From Actinomycetota bacterium (GTDB lineage Bacteria; Actinomycetota; Thermoleophilia; RBG-16-64-13): 64,000 bases of DNA. The translations under genes were made by a program, and so were the position numbers. Below the pieces are notes generated by a model, which saw nothing but the letters and a program-made list of their open reading frames with translations, had not been told where the DNA came from and ran no database searches. The stretch spans positions 1 to 64,000 of the forward strand of contig JAAYZX010000043.1 in NCBI GenBank assembly GCA_012514635.1, given 5' to 3'. Below are positions 54,804 to 63,388 of this stretch, one piece after another. Within the stretch, counting starts at the first letter, position 1. Every line of letters begins with the position of its first letter.

Positions 54804-54877
54804 GCGCCTATAGCTCAGCTGGATAGAGCGTCGGACTACGAATCCGAAGGTCGCAGGTTCGAATCCTGCTGGGCGCA
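54804..54877 (+). tRNA. tRNA-Arg (anticodon ACG)
   Basis: Acceptor GCGCCTA/TGGGCGC (one T-G pair), D-arm AGCTCAGCTGGATAGAGC, anticodon loop CTACGAA with ACG, and T-arm CAGGTTCGAATCCTG. CCA is not encoded. It is five bases after tRNA-Ser and probably in the same transcript. The wobble A should be converted to inosine by TadA, whose gene lies 5 kb away. Confidence 0.97.
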
Positions 54878-54882
54878 TGAAG

Positions 54883-54907
54883 AAAAGCCCCGTTTTGCGG
54901 GGCTTTT
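54883..54907 (+). terminator. Intrinsic terminator of the tRNA pair
   Basis: AAAAGCCCC / GGGGCTTTT with a 7-base loop and a T-rich 3' flank, 5 bases after tRNA-Arg. A 14-base unit TTTGCTTTCTACCT is repeated in tandem just after it. Confidence 0.9.
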
Positions 54908-54931
54908 GCTTTCTACCTTTTTGCTTTCTAC

Positions 54932-55603
54932 CTATTTAGGTGCGACGGAAGCTATGAGGCGCCGGAGGGCGTTTCGGGCCGCGTGGCGCGACCCGGCCTC
55001 TGCGGTCACCTCCACAATATGGAGCAACACTTCTCCTTCCATGCTCCTGCCGAATGCCGTCATTAGCTGAGGACGGACTACCGCGATGGCCAACCGATAG
55101 CCGCCGGCGGCCAGAAGCGGAACCGCCGCCCTCCATCCCCCTCCCCTGGTCAATTCCAGCCGGCCCACCTCGTCCACGATCAGCACATCCGGCGGCTGTT
55201 CCACACAGCGGGCCAGACAGGCATCCGCCCAAGGGAAAACCTCGGTCTGAAACTCCCACGCCAGGGAAGTGTGGCCGGCGGCTTGGCTGGGGCCGCCGGC
55301 CTCCGACTGGAGAGAGAAGGAATGATCACATTGCTGAGAAGGCTGAGGGCGAAGACGTCCCAAAACACGCCACTCGCCCGAATCGATATCGGCCACCCTG
55401 CGCCACTCGTAGCCGTCGCCCGCGTCGTGGGGCAGGCTCAGCAGTCCACCGACGGACAAGCCGCATGATTTAGCGTAGTCGGCCGCGTCCGCGCACAAGG
55501 TGGTCTTCCCCGCCCCGGATTCGCCGGTGATGACGGCCAAGACCGAGGAGTCCTGCCTCGGACGGCTATCCACGCCCCGCTCCACGTCGGTTATCGGCAT
55601 CAT
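54932..55603 (-). CDS. THEP1-family nucleoside triphosphatase
   Basis: A 223-residue P-loop NTPase with Walker A GESGAGKTTL and Walker B-like VLIVDEVGRLEL, the E-x-G-x-x-E-L pattern of THEP1/DUF2478 proteins. A Gln/Ser/Gly-rich insertion (~residues 75-105) lies between the motifs. It overlaps the ABC ATPase gene (ATGA). Members of this group are often found next to molybdate/tungstate transport genes; that link is known context, not shown here. Confidence 0.78.
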   Translation of the reverse strand: MMPITDVERGVDSRPRQDSSVLAVITGESGAGKTTLCADAADYAKSCGLSVGGLLSLPHDAGDGYEWRRVADIDSGEWRVLGRLRPQPSQQCDHSFSLQSEAGGPSQAAGHTSLAWEFQTEVFPWADACLARCVEQPPDVLIVDEVGRLELTRGGGWRAAVPLLAAGGYRLAIAVVRPQLMTAFGRSMEGEVLLHIVEVTAEAGSRHAARNALRRLIASVAPK

Positions 55604-56385
55604 GTTAGGCAGGGAGCGCAGACCCGACGCCGGGCCCCGCCTCGTTCGCTCGTTTGCAGAATCTCCACCTCGATCCCATAGAGCAGCTCTAGGTTGTCCC
55701 CGGTCAGAACATCGTCTGGGTGGCCTATGGCCAACATGCTTCCGTCCTTCATCAGACCCACTTTAGACGCACACGAGAAGGCCTGGTTGGGGAAGTGCGA
55801 AGACATGACCACCGCCAGGTCGCCGCTCCGAACCAGCGACGCGATGAGCGCCAATAGACGCGTCTGGTTCCCGAAATCCAGACTTGAGGAGGGTTCGTCC
55901 ATGATCAGCACGTCGGGTCTCTGCGCCAGGGCGCGGGCGATCAGGATCAGTTGCCGCTCGCCGCCGCTCAGCTCTGTATACGTCCGCTCGGCCAAATCCA
56001 AGGCGCCCAGCGTCTCCAGAGATTCCTCCGCTATGTCGAAATCCCGCGTGGTCGGCGTAGCCGTGATTCCTATATGTGCCGTGCGACCCGTGAGCACCAC
56101 GTCTAGGGCTCGAAAGGGAAAGGGTGGCGTGTGTGCTTGAGGAACGTAAGCCAGACGTTGCGCCCGTTGCCTGAGAGAGTAGTCGGCTATATTCCTGCCG
56201 TTGAACAGGATCCGTCCCTTCTGCGGAGTGAGCAGACCCAGAATGGTGCGAAACAGTGTCGTCTTCCCCACTCCGTTCGGTCCCAGTAGGCAGAGATTCT
56301 CGCCGGGCTCCACCGTGAAGCTGATGTCGCTGATTACGGTCCGTCGACCGTACCCACAGGCCAGGCCTTCCAGTTCGAGTATCAC
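55600..56385 (-). CDS. FecE/BtuD-type ABC importer ATPase
   Basis: A 261-residue ATPase with Walker A GPNGVGKTT, Q-loop YVPQAH, signature LSGGERQ and Walker B DVLIMDEPSSSLD, of the iron-siderophore/cobalamin/molybdate (type II) importer class. The GTG start shares four bases with the permease TGA and has AAAGGGG at the right distance, so it is preferred over earlier in-frame starts. It energises the adjacent permease. Confidence 0.92.
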   Translation of the reverse strand: MILELEGLACGYGRRTVISDISFTVEPGENLCLLGPNGVGKTTLFRTILGLLTPQKGRILFNGRNIADYSLRQRAQRLAYVPQAHTPPFPFRALDVVLTGRTAHIGITATPTTRDFDIAEESLETLGALDLAERTYTELSGGERQLILIARALAQRPDVLIMDEPSSSLDFGNQTRLLALIASLVRSGDLAVVMSSHFPNQAFSCASKVGLMKDGSMLAIGHPDDVLTGDNLELLYGIEVEILQTSERGGARRRVCAPCLT

Positions 56386-57473
56386 ATCCACCCCTTTCTG
56401 GTACGAGCGAGTAGAAACAGGAACCAAGGCGCACCCACAAGAGCGGTAACCACCCCCAGCGGAAGCTCCAGAGTACCCACCACCCGCGCCAAGTCGTCTA
56501 CCAAGAGCAGAAAAGTGCTCCCCAGAAACAGGGAGACCGGAAGCAGTACCTTATAGTCGGGTCCCACCAGACTGCGTGCCAGATGAGGAATGACCAAGCC
56601 CACCCACCCCACCATGCCACAGGTGGCCACAGAGGCTGCGGTCATCATGGTGGCCGCTACGATGATCACCGTGCGAACCTTTCCCGTTTCCACACCGAGC
56701 GTCCGTGCCTCTTCATCGCCGAAAGAGAGCGTGTTCAATTGCCAGCGCATCAGGTATAGAACGATTCCGCCCAACGCCACCGGACCCAGCAGAAGTAGCA
56801 GGTCCTGCATAGTGACGGCGGCCAGACTACCCATGAGCCAGTAGGTGATGGCGGGTAGTTTGTCATAGGGGTCGGCGAGGAACTTCATGATGGAGATGAG
56901 CGACGTGAAGATAGTGCCCACCAGGATTCCGGTGAGGACCAGAACCAGCGTGGGATCGCCGCGCTGCAGACGTTGGGCTACGAGAAACGTTACCAGCACC
57001 GCCGCCAAGCCGAAGCCGAAAGCCAGTAGTTGGGTCACGATCACCGACTTCGACAACATGATTCCCAAAACCGCTCCGAAGCCTGCTCCGGCCGCCGCCC
57101 CCAGGATGTCCGGGGAAACCAGTGGATTTCGAAACATCCCCTGATAAGCCGCCCCCGACATAGAGAGGGCCGCCCCCACCAACATAGCGGTCAATAGGCG
57201 GGGGATCCGGACGCCGAAAAGAACGGTGTTGACGGCGTCCGGAACGGTGCTGTTGATCAACCCCAAGCGGGTCAGTACGGCCCCGGCCAACTCGGTGAGC
57301 GACACCGGGTAGCGCCCCAAAGGCAGCGAGATGAGAAACGCCGCCACCGGCAGCAACGCCACCATCGCCACTCGGACACCGCTCCGCCGCACCGCCCGCG
57401 CGGCCTGTTTTTTCTCACGGCCGGGCAGGATACGAGAGGACGGTGAAACTACTCCCTCCGCCTCGCGGTTCAT
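56382..57473 (-). CDS. FecCD-family ABC importer permease
   Basis: A 363-residue, about ten-helix permease with the FecCD signatures GAALSMSGAAYQGMFRNPLVSPDILGAAAGAGFGA and GMVGWVGLVIPHLARSLVG. Such permeases import Fe-siderophores, cobalamin, haem or molybdate/tungstate (MolB). It is followed directly by the ATPase and preceded by the lipoprotein, 8 bp away. Confidence 0.93.
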   Translation of the reverse strand: MNREAEGVVSPSSRILPGREKKQAARAVRRSGVRVAMVALLPVAAFLISLPLGRYPVSLTELAGAVLTRLGLINSTVPDAVNTVLFGVRIPRLLTAMLVGAALSMSGAAYQGMFRNPLVSPDILGAAAGAGFGAVLGIMLSKSVIVTQLLAFGFGLAAVLVTFLVAQRLQRGDPTLVLVLTGILVGTIFTSLISIMKFLADPYDKLPAITYWLMGSLAAVTMQDLLLLLGPVALGGIVLYLMRWQLNTLSFGDEEARTLGVETGKVRTVIIVAATMMTAASVATCGMVGWVGLVIPHLARSLVGPDYKVLLPVSLFLGSTFLLLVDDLARVVGTLELPLGVVTALVGAPWFLFLLARTRKGWM

Positions 57474-57481
57474 GATTGTGG

Positions 57482-58057
57482 TTACTTCAAGTCCATAGAT
57501 ACGATGTCTTTGACCCACGCCTTGCCGCTCATGCCGGGCATCACGCCATTCAGTCTGCCGTCGGAATCTATCGCGATCATGGCGTCGGGAGTAGCCTCGA
57601 TATCAGCCAGAGAAATCTCGGCCATGAATCCATCCGTTGCACCCAAGAGTAGAGTGGTGGCCGTGGACTGCACCTCGAGAGTCGTCAACAGGTCGCTCAA
57701 ACGCACACCGGTGTACTCTTGATCGCCCATCTTGGGATGCGTGGCGGTTATGGTCACCGGATTCATAGCCTGCAGAACATCGGCAGTGAGCGTAATGGGG
57801 TTGTCGACCATACCTTTCACCACAATCGTTCCGCTGACAGGCTCGGATGCAGTCGCGTCCGGGGTATCGGCGGCGTCCTCCGCCTCCGTAGTGGTAGCGT
57901 CAACCGCATCGGTGGTTGTGGCCGCGGCGGCGTCGGTGGTAGTAGAGGTGGTGGTTGTATCCGTGCCACAAGCCCCCAGCATCACCGCCAATACGGCCAC
58001 CAGAATCGTCAAAATAGTAAGCCAATGATAATGCTTGTACGACTTCAATGATCCCAT
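57482..58057 (-). CDS. Lipoprotein with molybdopterin-oxidoreductase-like domain
   Basis: A 191-residue lipoprotein (lipobox VMLGAC), a Thr/Ala-rich linker, then ~115 residues (VVKGMVDNPITLTADVLQAM.., ATHPKMGDQEYTGVRLSDLL, GFMAEISLADIEATPDAMIAI) that resemble the small sulfite-oxidase-type molybdopterin-binding fold found beside FecCD transporters in anaerobes. The Cys that binds Mo in real enzymes is not present, so it is probably a ligand-binding rather than catalytic protein. The ATG at 58057 is taken as the start. It lies between binding protein and permease genes. Confidence 0.72.
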   Translation of the reverse strand: MGSLKSYKHYHWLTILTILVAVLAVMLGACGTDTTTTSTTTDAAAATTTDAVDATTTEAEDAADTPDATASEPVSGTIVVKGMVDNPITLTADVLQAMNPVTITATHPKMGDQEYTGVRLSDLLTTLEVQSTATTLLLGATDGFMAEISLADIEATPDAMIAIDSDGRLNGVMPGMSGKAWVKDIVSMDLK

Positions 58058-58085
58058 TTCTTTCGTCCAATCTCCTTCGTCTGGT

Positions 58086-58184
58086 TTCACTCGGCACGCG
58101 CCCGCGCTAAGAGTCGCGAGATCGTGGATCCGGCGCTGGTGCCGCGCGAGTATTCACTCGGCACGCGCCCGCGCCAGGAGTCGC
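58086..58184. repeat. 32-bp direct repeat duplicating the tail of the binding-protein gene
   Basis: Bases 58086-58117 and 58153-58184 are near-identical (two differences in 32; offset 67). The right copy contains the last codons and stop of the binding-protein gene (LLARARAE-stop); the left copy repeats them past the real stop. Confidence 0.85.
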
Positions 58185-59359
58185 TCCAGTTGGGCGTCGG
58201 TGAGATCGATATGGAAGAACAGCCGGTAGAAATCCCTCACCTCTGCTTCGATGTCGCACGGATAGAGATCGGGGTACAGAAGATTGCCCAACCACTTCAC
58301 GCCCAGGATGCGACCTATCGACGGTGGGCGATCGAACCAGTCGAAGGGGCCACGGGGAATCTGATAGACGCGTCCCGTCTTCGCGGCCGAGATGCCCGCC
58401 CATCTGGACCCCGTCGTAATTTGCTCGTAAACGTTGCTCTCTTCAGCAGGATCGCTCGCTACCAGAATCACATCGGGATCCCAGACCAGTACCTGCTCGA
58501 AGGAGACGGGGGACATCCCGTAGGAACTCACCTCCACCTGCGCCACATTGGTTCCGCCGACCAGTTCCAGCACCTCTGTGTGGCTCGAGCCTTCCGGATC
58601 CGTGTTCAGACCCTCCACGCCCTCGGCGTAGTAGACACGTATGCGATCGGCATCTGCCAGACGAGCGGTATTGGCCTGTACTTCCGCCAGCACCTCGTCG
58701 CAATACGCGGCCAACTCCTCCGCCCTCTCCTCTACTCCCAGAAGTCTGCCGATGTATCGAAGTGCGTTACCGCTCTCGGCCAGACTCCCATCCACCACCA
58801 CAACGGGGATATTCACCAGCCCCTGGATGCGATCAGCCTCCGAGATCTCCGCCTCGTCCAAACTGCCGAGATCGAGAATCACATCCGGATCCCGCTTGAT
58901 GATCTCCTCTACATTGCCGGTGGTATTCTTACCGAACCACCCTCCCAGCCCCACCACCTGGCGATACTTCTCAGGGATGAACTCCTTCTCCAGGGCCGTG
59001 GGCGTGATGTTCCAGCCAACCAGCACCTCCGGCGCGAGTGTATACAGCAGATTGGTCCCCATGGGGCTGGTGCAGAAGACGGTCTCGATGGAAGCAGGGA
59101 TCTCGACTACCCGGCCCACCTGGTCTGTGATGGAGACGGTCTCACCAAGCGCAACCTCGCTCTGCGCCCCAGAGGAATCGGCCGGAGCGGCGGGTGCAGC
59201 GGCCTGCGTCGAGTCGCTCCCGCGGTCTGCGGCACCGGTAGGGGTGGCCTCGCTCGCGGAACCGCAGCCGACCAACCCCATCGCCAACAGGAGGGCGATC
59301 ACCACCGCTATCGGCAGAAGAACGGATAGTGCGACTCCCCCGCGTCTCATTTTGAACAC
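58154..59359 (-). CDS. Periplasmic-type metal/oxyanion-binding lipoprotein of the ABC importer
   Basis: A 401-residue class III (BtuF/FepB-like) binding lipoprotein: lipobox GLVGC, an acidic/Ala-rich linker, then EIPASIETVFCTSP.., DPDVILDLGSLDEAEI, and PFDWFDRPPSIGRILGVKWLGNLLYP, a block shared by the binding proteins of this transporter type. The GTG at 59359 has GGGAG 5-6 bases upstream and is preferred to the ATG at 59350. With the permease and ATPase it makes a complete importer. Substrate prediction (molybdate/tungstate versus iron complex) rests on context. Confidence 0.88.
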   Translation of the reverse strand: MFKMRRGGVALSVLLPIAVVIALLLAMGLVGCGSASEATPTGAADRGSDSTQAAAPAAPADSSGAQSEVALGETVSITDQVGRVVEIPASIETVFCTSPMGTNLLYTLAPEVLVGWNITPTALEKEFIPEKYRQVVGLGGWFGKNTTGNVEEIIKRDPDVILDLGSLDEAEISEADRIQGLVNIPVVVVDGSLAESGNALRYIGRLLGVEERAEELAAYCDEVLAEVQANTARLADADRIRVYYAEGVEGLNTDPEGSSHTEVLELVGGTNVAQVEVSSYGMSPVSFEQVLVWDPDVILVASDPAEESNVYEQITTGSRWAGISAAKTGRVYQIPRGPFDWFDRPPSIGRILGVKWLGNLLYPDLYPCDIEAEVRDFYRLFFHIDLTDAQLERLLARARAE

Positions 59360-59676
59360 TCACACTCCCTTCCGTTGCCACGTACGGCTGGTGGTTCATT
59401 CATCATGACCGGCAAAGGCCGGTGCCCAAATACCAAAGACCACTGCGCAAAGATCGATGGCTGCTCTGATCGTTATGCAAATATGAGTATATCGCCACGT
59501 AGCGATCCGTGTAAAGATCTAAAGGCGTTCGCAGCATGGAAGGTCTCACTGCCCTCCTGCCCCCCGAGACATGAGTGCGTGCTGCGCGCCGGATTCTCGC
59601 TGCACTTCTTTTCGCCAAGACCATTATTGAGCAGGAGAGATACACTGGCACTGCAACTCTACGAGCAGAGAGATCT
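59360..59676. other. Divergent control region between importer and tadA
   Basis: About 315 bases without a convincing gene. It contains a small hairpin ACCGGC-aaag-GCCGGT at 59408-59423 in the importer leader and a ModE-like element near 59470-59495. A plus-strand frame across it is Cys-rich but lacks signals and was not called. Confidence 0.45.
59470..59496. promoter_or_regulatory. Possible ModE-like operator
   Basis: ATCGTTATGCA followed after 8 bases by TATATCGC resembles the two half sites of the ModE consensus (ATCGnTATATA-N6-TATATAACGAT), with a good left half and a poor right half. It lies about 110 bp before the importer gene. Confidence 0.3.
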
Positions 59677-60123
59677 GTGCTGGACGAACACTTCATGCGC
59701 ATAGCCCTGCAGGAGGCAGAACAGGCGGCCGCCCGCAACGATGTCCCCATAGGAGCAGTCCTGGTCCAAGGGGGGAAGGTCCTGGCGACGCGTGGCAATG
59801 AACGTGAGCTACGTCGTGATCCCACGGCCCACGCGGAGATGCTGGTCATCCGCGAGGCGGCAACCGCGCTCGGCGGCTGGCGGGTCCCCAACGCCACCCT
59901 TTACGTCACCTTGGAGCCCTGCCCCATGTGCGCCGGCGCTTTGGTGTTGGCACGGATCAACCATCTGGTATACGGCACACCCGATCCCAAGTCCGGCGCC
60001 GCGGGCAGCGTTGTAGACCTAGTCCGCCATCCGGCGCTCAACCATCGGTTGCTTGTAACTCACGGGATCTTAGCTGCCGAGTGCTCGGAAATTCTTCAGC
60101 GCTTCTTCACGTCGCGCCGTTGA
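59677..60123 (+). CDS. tadA: tRNA-specific adenosine deaminase
   Basis: A 148-residue deaminase that converts the wobble A of tRNA-Arg(ACG) to inosine. The zinc site is HAEM plus PCPMCAGAL, with catalytic Glu in HAE. The GTG at 59677 yields LDEHFMRIALQEAEQA, the usual TadA opening; a longer upstream frame lacks signals. Its substrate tRNA is encoded in this window. Confidence 0.94.
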   Translation: MLDEHFMRIALQEAEQAAARNDVPIGAVLVQGGKVLATRGNERELRRDPTAHAEMLVIREAATALGGWRVPNATLYVTLEPCPMCAGALVLARINHLVYGTPDPKSGAAGSVVDLVRHPALNHRLLVTHGILAAECSEILQRFFTSRR

Positions 60124-60160
60124 GCAGAATGTGTTCCTGCCAACACCCAACGGTCCCATC

Positions 60161-60188
60161 TGCGGATATGGCCGCGGCCATATCCGCA
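60161..60188. promoter_or_regulatory. Perfect 28-bp palindrome between tadA and the PLP enzyme
   Basis: Two 14-base arms are exact reverse complements centred at 60174/60175 (core GGCCGCGGCC). It is 38 bp past tadA and 75 bp before the next gene. No T-run follows; it could be a terminator-like RNA hairpin or an operator. Confidence 0.6.
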
Positions 60189-60262
60189 ACACGCCCATCC
60201 CCTCAGCGCCTCTGCCGTGGCACAATAGGTAACGCACTCTGACGTGAGCCAGGGAGGACTAC

Positions 60263-61468
60263 GTGAAACCGACTCGCTTTGAAGGCATCAGAACGGCGGC
60301 CGTTCATGCGGGCGAAGAGCCCAACCCGTTGACAGGTGCATCAGCGCCGGACATCGTCATGTCGACCACGTTCCTCATCAACCCTGACGTGTCCTTTTCG
60401 GCCAACCTGTTGACCGAAGAGACGCCGTTCGCCTATACAAGGTGGGGAAACCCCACGGTGTCACAGCTGGAGCAGAAGCTGGCGGCACTCGAGGGATCCG
60501 AAGCCTGCGTAGCCTTCGCCAGCGGCATGGCCGCCATCACCGCGCTTCTCTTCCGCATTCTCAAAGCCGGCGATCACATAGTCATGAGCGACGTCACCTA
60601 CGCCGCCGCCTCCGAACTGGCTAATGACACTCTGCCCAAACTGGGGATCGAAATCTCGCGGGTGGACACGTCTGATCCCGAAAATGTGCGTAGCGCCCTA
60701 CGCTCCAACACCCGTCTGGTCTACCTAGAGACACCGACCAATCCCATACTGCGGCTTACCGACGTGGCAGCCGTAGCCACCATGGCACACGAGGCTGGGG
60801 CATTGGTGGCAGTAGATTCCACATTCGCGACCCCCATCGCGCTGCAGCCGATCGCGCTCGGAGCCGACTTCGTCATCCACTCGCTGACCAAGTACATATG
60901 TGGCCACGGCGATGCCCTCGGCGGAGCGGTTTGTGGATCGCAGCAAGAGATGGCCCTGCTTCGCCCCATGGCCGTACATCTGGGTGGAATTCTCAGTCCT
61001 TTCAATGCCTGGCTCATCATGCGCGGTGCAGCCACACTGCCCGTGCGCATGCACGCCCACGAGGAAAACGCTCTGACCCTTGCTCAGTACCTGGAGGGCC
61101 ATCCCCAGATCACGCGGGTGATCTACCCGGGCCTCCCCTCTCACCCGCAGCACGAGCTTGCCAAAGAACAGATGGCCAATTTCTCCGGCATGATCACTTT
61201 CCAGATGCGTGACGGCCTCGCCGCCGCCCGCGTGTTCTCCACGAAGCTTCAGACCATCCACTATGCAGTGTCTTTGGGGCACCACCGCTCGTTGGTCATT
61301 TATATACCAACGGAAGATATGCTGAAAACGTCGTTCCGTCTCACCACCGAGCAGGAAGCGTCGTATAGGCACTTCGCCGGCGATGGAGTCTTTCGATTCT
61401 CGGTGGGGTTGGAGGACCCGGCCGACATTATGGCCGATCTGGATCAGGCACTGGCTGAGATAGAATAG
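60263..61468 (+). CDS. Cys/Met-metabolism PLP enzyme (methionine gamma-lyase/cystathionine gamma-synthase type)
   Basis: A 401-residue fold-type I enzyme. TRWGNPTVSQLEQKLAALEG opens it; the PLP lysine is in HSLTKYICGHGD and the Asp in VDSTFATP. The C-terminal FRFSVGLEDP is typical. The catalytic Cys that would mark methionine gamma-lyase is not clearly placed, so it may be a gamma-lyase, a gamma-synthase or an O-acetylhomoserine sulfhydrylase. GTG start with GGGAGG upstream. It is monocistronic by spacing. Confidence 0.86.
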   Translation: MKPTRFEGIRTAAVHAGEEPNPLTGASAPDIVMSTTFLINPDVSFSANLLTEETPFAYTRWGNPTVSQLEQKLAALEGSEACVAFASGMAAITALLFRILKAGDHIVMSDVTYAAASELANDTLPKLGIEISRVDTSDPENVRSALRSNTRLVYLETPTNPILRLTDVAAVATMAHEAGALVAVDSTFATPIALQPIALGADFVIHSLTKYICGHGDALGGAVCGSQQEMALLRPMAVHLGGILSPFNAWLIMRGAATLPVRMHAHEENALTLAQYLEGHPQITRVIYPGLPSHPQHELAKEQMANFSGMITFQMRDGLAAARVFSTKLQTIHYAVSLGHHRSLVIYIPTEDMLKTSFRLTTEQEASYRHFAGDGVFRFSVGLEDPADIMADLDQALAEIE

Positions 61469-61516
61469 CGTCATCGCTCCGGGCGACGGCCAACCTCGTC
61501 CGGCACATACGTCATC

Positions 61517-63307
61517 ATGAAGACGCTCGCCTCCAAACTAGCATATTTCATCAGGGGTCGTGCCAGGAAGAACCTCAAGGCCCTCCTGGGCTACATCGTC
61601 TTCCTGATTGTCATGATTATTGTGTACGCTCTGTTGTTCCGCCACTTCATGTGGCGGTTCGAGGGCAGAGAATACTCGCTCATAGGCGGTATCTACTGGA
61701 CGATCACCGCCATGACTACTCTCGGCTTCGGCGACATCACCTTCCACACCGATGGAGGCCACATCTACTCCATGATCGTCACCCTGTCCGGAGTATTCTT
61801 CATGCTCATCGTCCTTCCGTTTGGAGCCATCAGATTGTTCGTGGCACCGTGGATGGAGGAGAGACTGCGATATAAACCCCCCTTGGAACTTCCCGTCGGC
61901 ACGCAAGGGCACGTAGTGCTCTGCGGATGGGATTCAGTGACACGCACTCTGGCCGACAATCTACAAGCAGCCGGAATTGAATACGTCACTATCGAAAGCG
62001 ATTACCAGAGAGTAGTGCAACTCGACGAGGAGGGCGTGAGCGTTATCTACGGTATCCCCACCGACGCGCAGGTGCTCACACGGGCTCGTGTGGACAAAGC
62101 TCAGGCGCTGGTGGCCAACATGAGCGACACGGACAATGCCAACCTCATGCTCACCACCCGGTCGTTGTGCAACACGCCGGTAGTCACTATGGTCACCGAA
62201 GCCGAACGAGTGGATCTCATGCAGGCTGCCGGTGCCACCCAGACCGTGGCACTTCGCGAGATTCTGGGCGGTTATCTCGCGGTGCGGGCGACCACCCGGG
62301 GCGCCATGTCTCACGTGGTCGACTCTCTGGGAGACCTCCTGTTCGCTGAGATACCTGCCCACGGCACGCCATTATGTGGACAGACGCTCACAGAGGCGCG
62401 ACTGCGTTCGCAGACAGGTGTCTCAGTGATAGGCATCTGGAAACGAGGTCGTTTCACTCTGCCGCGCCCCGACACTCGGATCACAGACGAAATGGTGTTG
62501 GTTCTAGTGGGCGAAAAACGACATCTGGAGATCCTGGAGCGTCTGATCGGCGAGAGCTCCACCGATGATCTCGTCATCGTGCTGGGTTACGGGACGGTGG
62601 GCAGAGCGGCGGCCGGGTTCCTGGCAGACAACAATGTGGACTACGTGTTGGTCGACAAAGACTTCGAGCAAATCCAACCCGTCAATGTTTGCGCCCGCCC
62701 CCCGAGTCCGAGTTCCGGCTCCGAGGCGACTGGGGACGCCACCGGGAGACGCGTCGCAGCGGAGATGGCCGGGGGACTACTCCCCGCATCCCATGTGGTA
62801 CTAGGCGACGCCAGTCGGAGGGCCACACTCATAGAGGCGGGGATCCGCGAAGCGCATGGTCTTATAGTCACCACCAACGACGACGGCGTCAATGTCTTCC
62901 TGACTTTGGCCTGCAGACAACTCAATCCCCACATCCGCATCGTGGCACGCGCCAACCGCGAGGAGAATGTCTCCGAGATCTACGCGGCAGGTGCAGACTT
63001 CGTGGTGTCGCACTCGTCGGTGGGAGCGAACATTCTGACGAACATCATCGAGGGACGCAAGACGGTGTTTCTCACAGAGGGCGTGCACATCTTCTGGCGC
63101 CCGGTACCGCCGGAACTGAACGGCGTAACCCTCGCCCAAACCCACGTGCGGGCGGCTACGGGCGCCACCGTAATTGCCGTACAAACAGGAGATTCCGACC
63201 CAGATCTGCGGGTGGGGCCGGACACCGTGCTTAATACTGGATCCACCCTACTTATGGTGGGAAGCCCGGAGTCGGAGACGGCCTTCTCCAAACGCTACCG
63301 CGTCTGA
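61517..63307 (+). CDS. Two-helix potassium channel with tandem RCK domains
   Basis: A 596-residue channel: two membrane helices (residues ~21-42 and ~85-110) with selectivity filter T-L-G-F-G-D in TTLGFGDITF. Then follow two complete RCK units: TrkA_N (VVLCGWDSVTRTL), TrkA_C (LFAEIPAHGTPLCGQTL), a second TrkA_N (VIVLGYGTVGRAAAGFLADNNV) and a second TrkA_C. The double RCK in one chain resembles BK/GsuK-type channels. A Pro/Ser/Gly-rich insertion (~35 residues) splits the second TrkA_N. Ligands could be Ca2+, nucleotides or NAD(H). Confidence 0.9.
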   Translation: MKTLASKLAYFIRGRARKNLKALLGYIVFLIVMIIVYALLFRHFMWRFEGREYSLIGGIYWTITAMTTLGFGDITFHTDGGHIYSMIVTLSGVFFMLIVLPFGAIRLFVAPWMEERLRYKPPLELPVGTQGHVVLCGWDSVTRTLADNLQAAGIEYVTIESDYQRVVQLDEEGVSVIYGIPTDAQVLTRARVDKAQALVANMSDTDNANLMLTTRSLCNTPVVTMVTEAERVDLMQAAGATQTVALREILGGYLAVRATTRGAMSHVVDSLGDLLFAEIPAHGTPLCGQTLTEARLRSQTGVSVIGIWKRGRFTLPRPDTRITDEMVLVLVGEKRHLEILERLIGESSTDDLVIVLGYGTVGRAAAGFLADNNVDYVLVDKDFEQIQPVNVCARPPSPSSGSEATGDATGRRVAAEMAGGLLPASHVVLGDASRRATLIEAGIREAHGLIVTTNDDGVNVFLTLACRQLNPHIRIVARANREENVSEIYAAGADFVVSHSSVGANILTNIIEGRKTVFLTEGVHIFWRPVPPELNGVTLAQTHVRAATGATVIAVQTGDSDPDLRVGPDTVLNTGSTLLMVGSPESETAFSKRYRV

Positions 63308-63388
63308 GAATCTCGCACCGTCCGAGATTGCGGCAACTGAGGCCTCGCGCCTACGGCTGCGTCTACGACACCTGGGGAGCCCCAGCGC

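Noticed and set aside
59360-59470. Molybdenum-cofactor riboswitch in the importer leader
   Set aside because: The conserved Moco RNA blocks are not present; only a short hairpin was seen.
59405-59704. Cys-rich plus-strand frame upstream of tadA
   Set aside because: No start signal, overlaps tadA in another frame; sequence looks non-coding.
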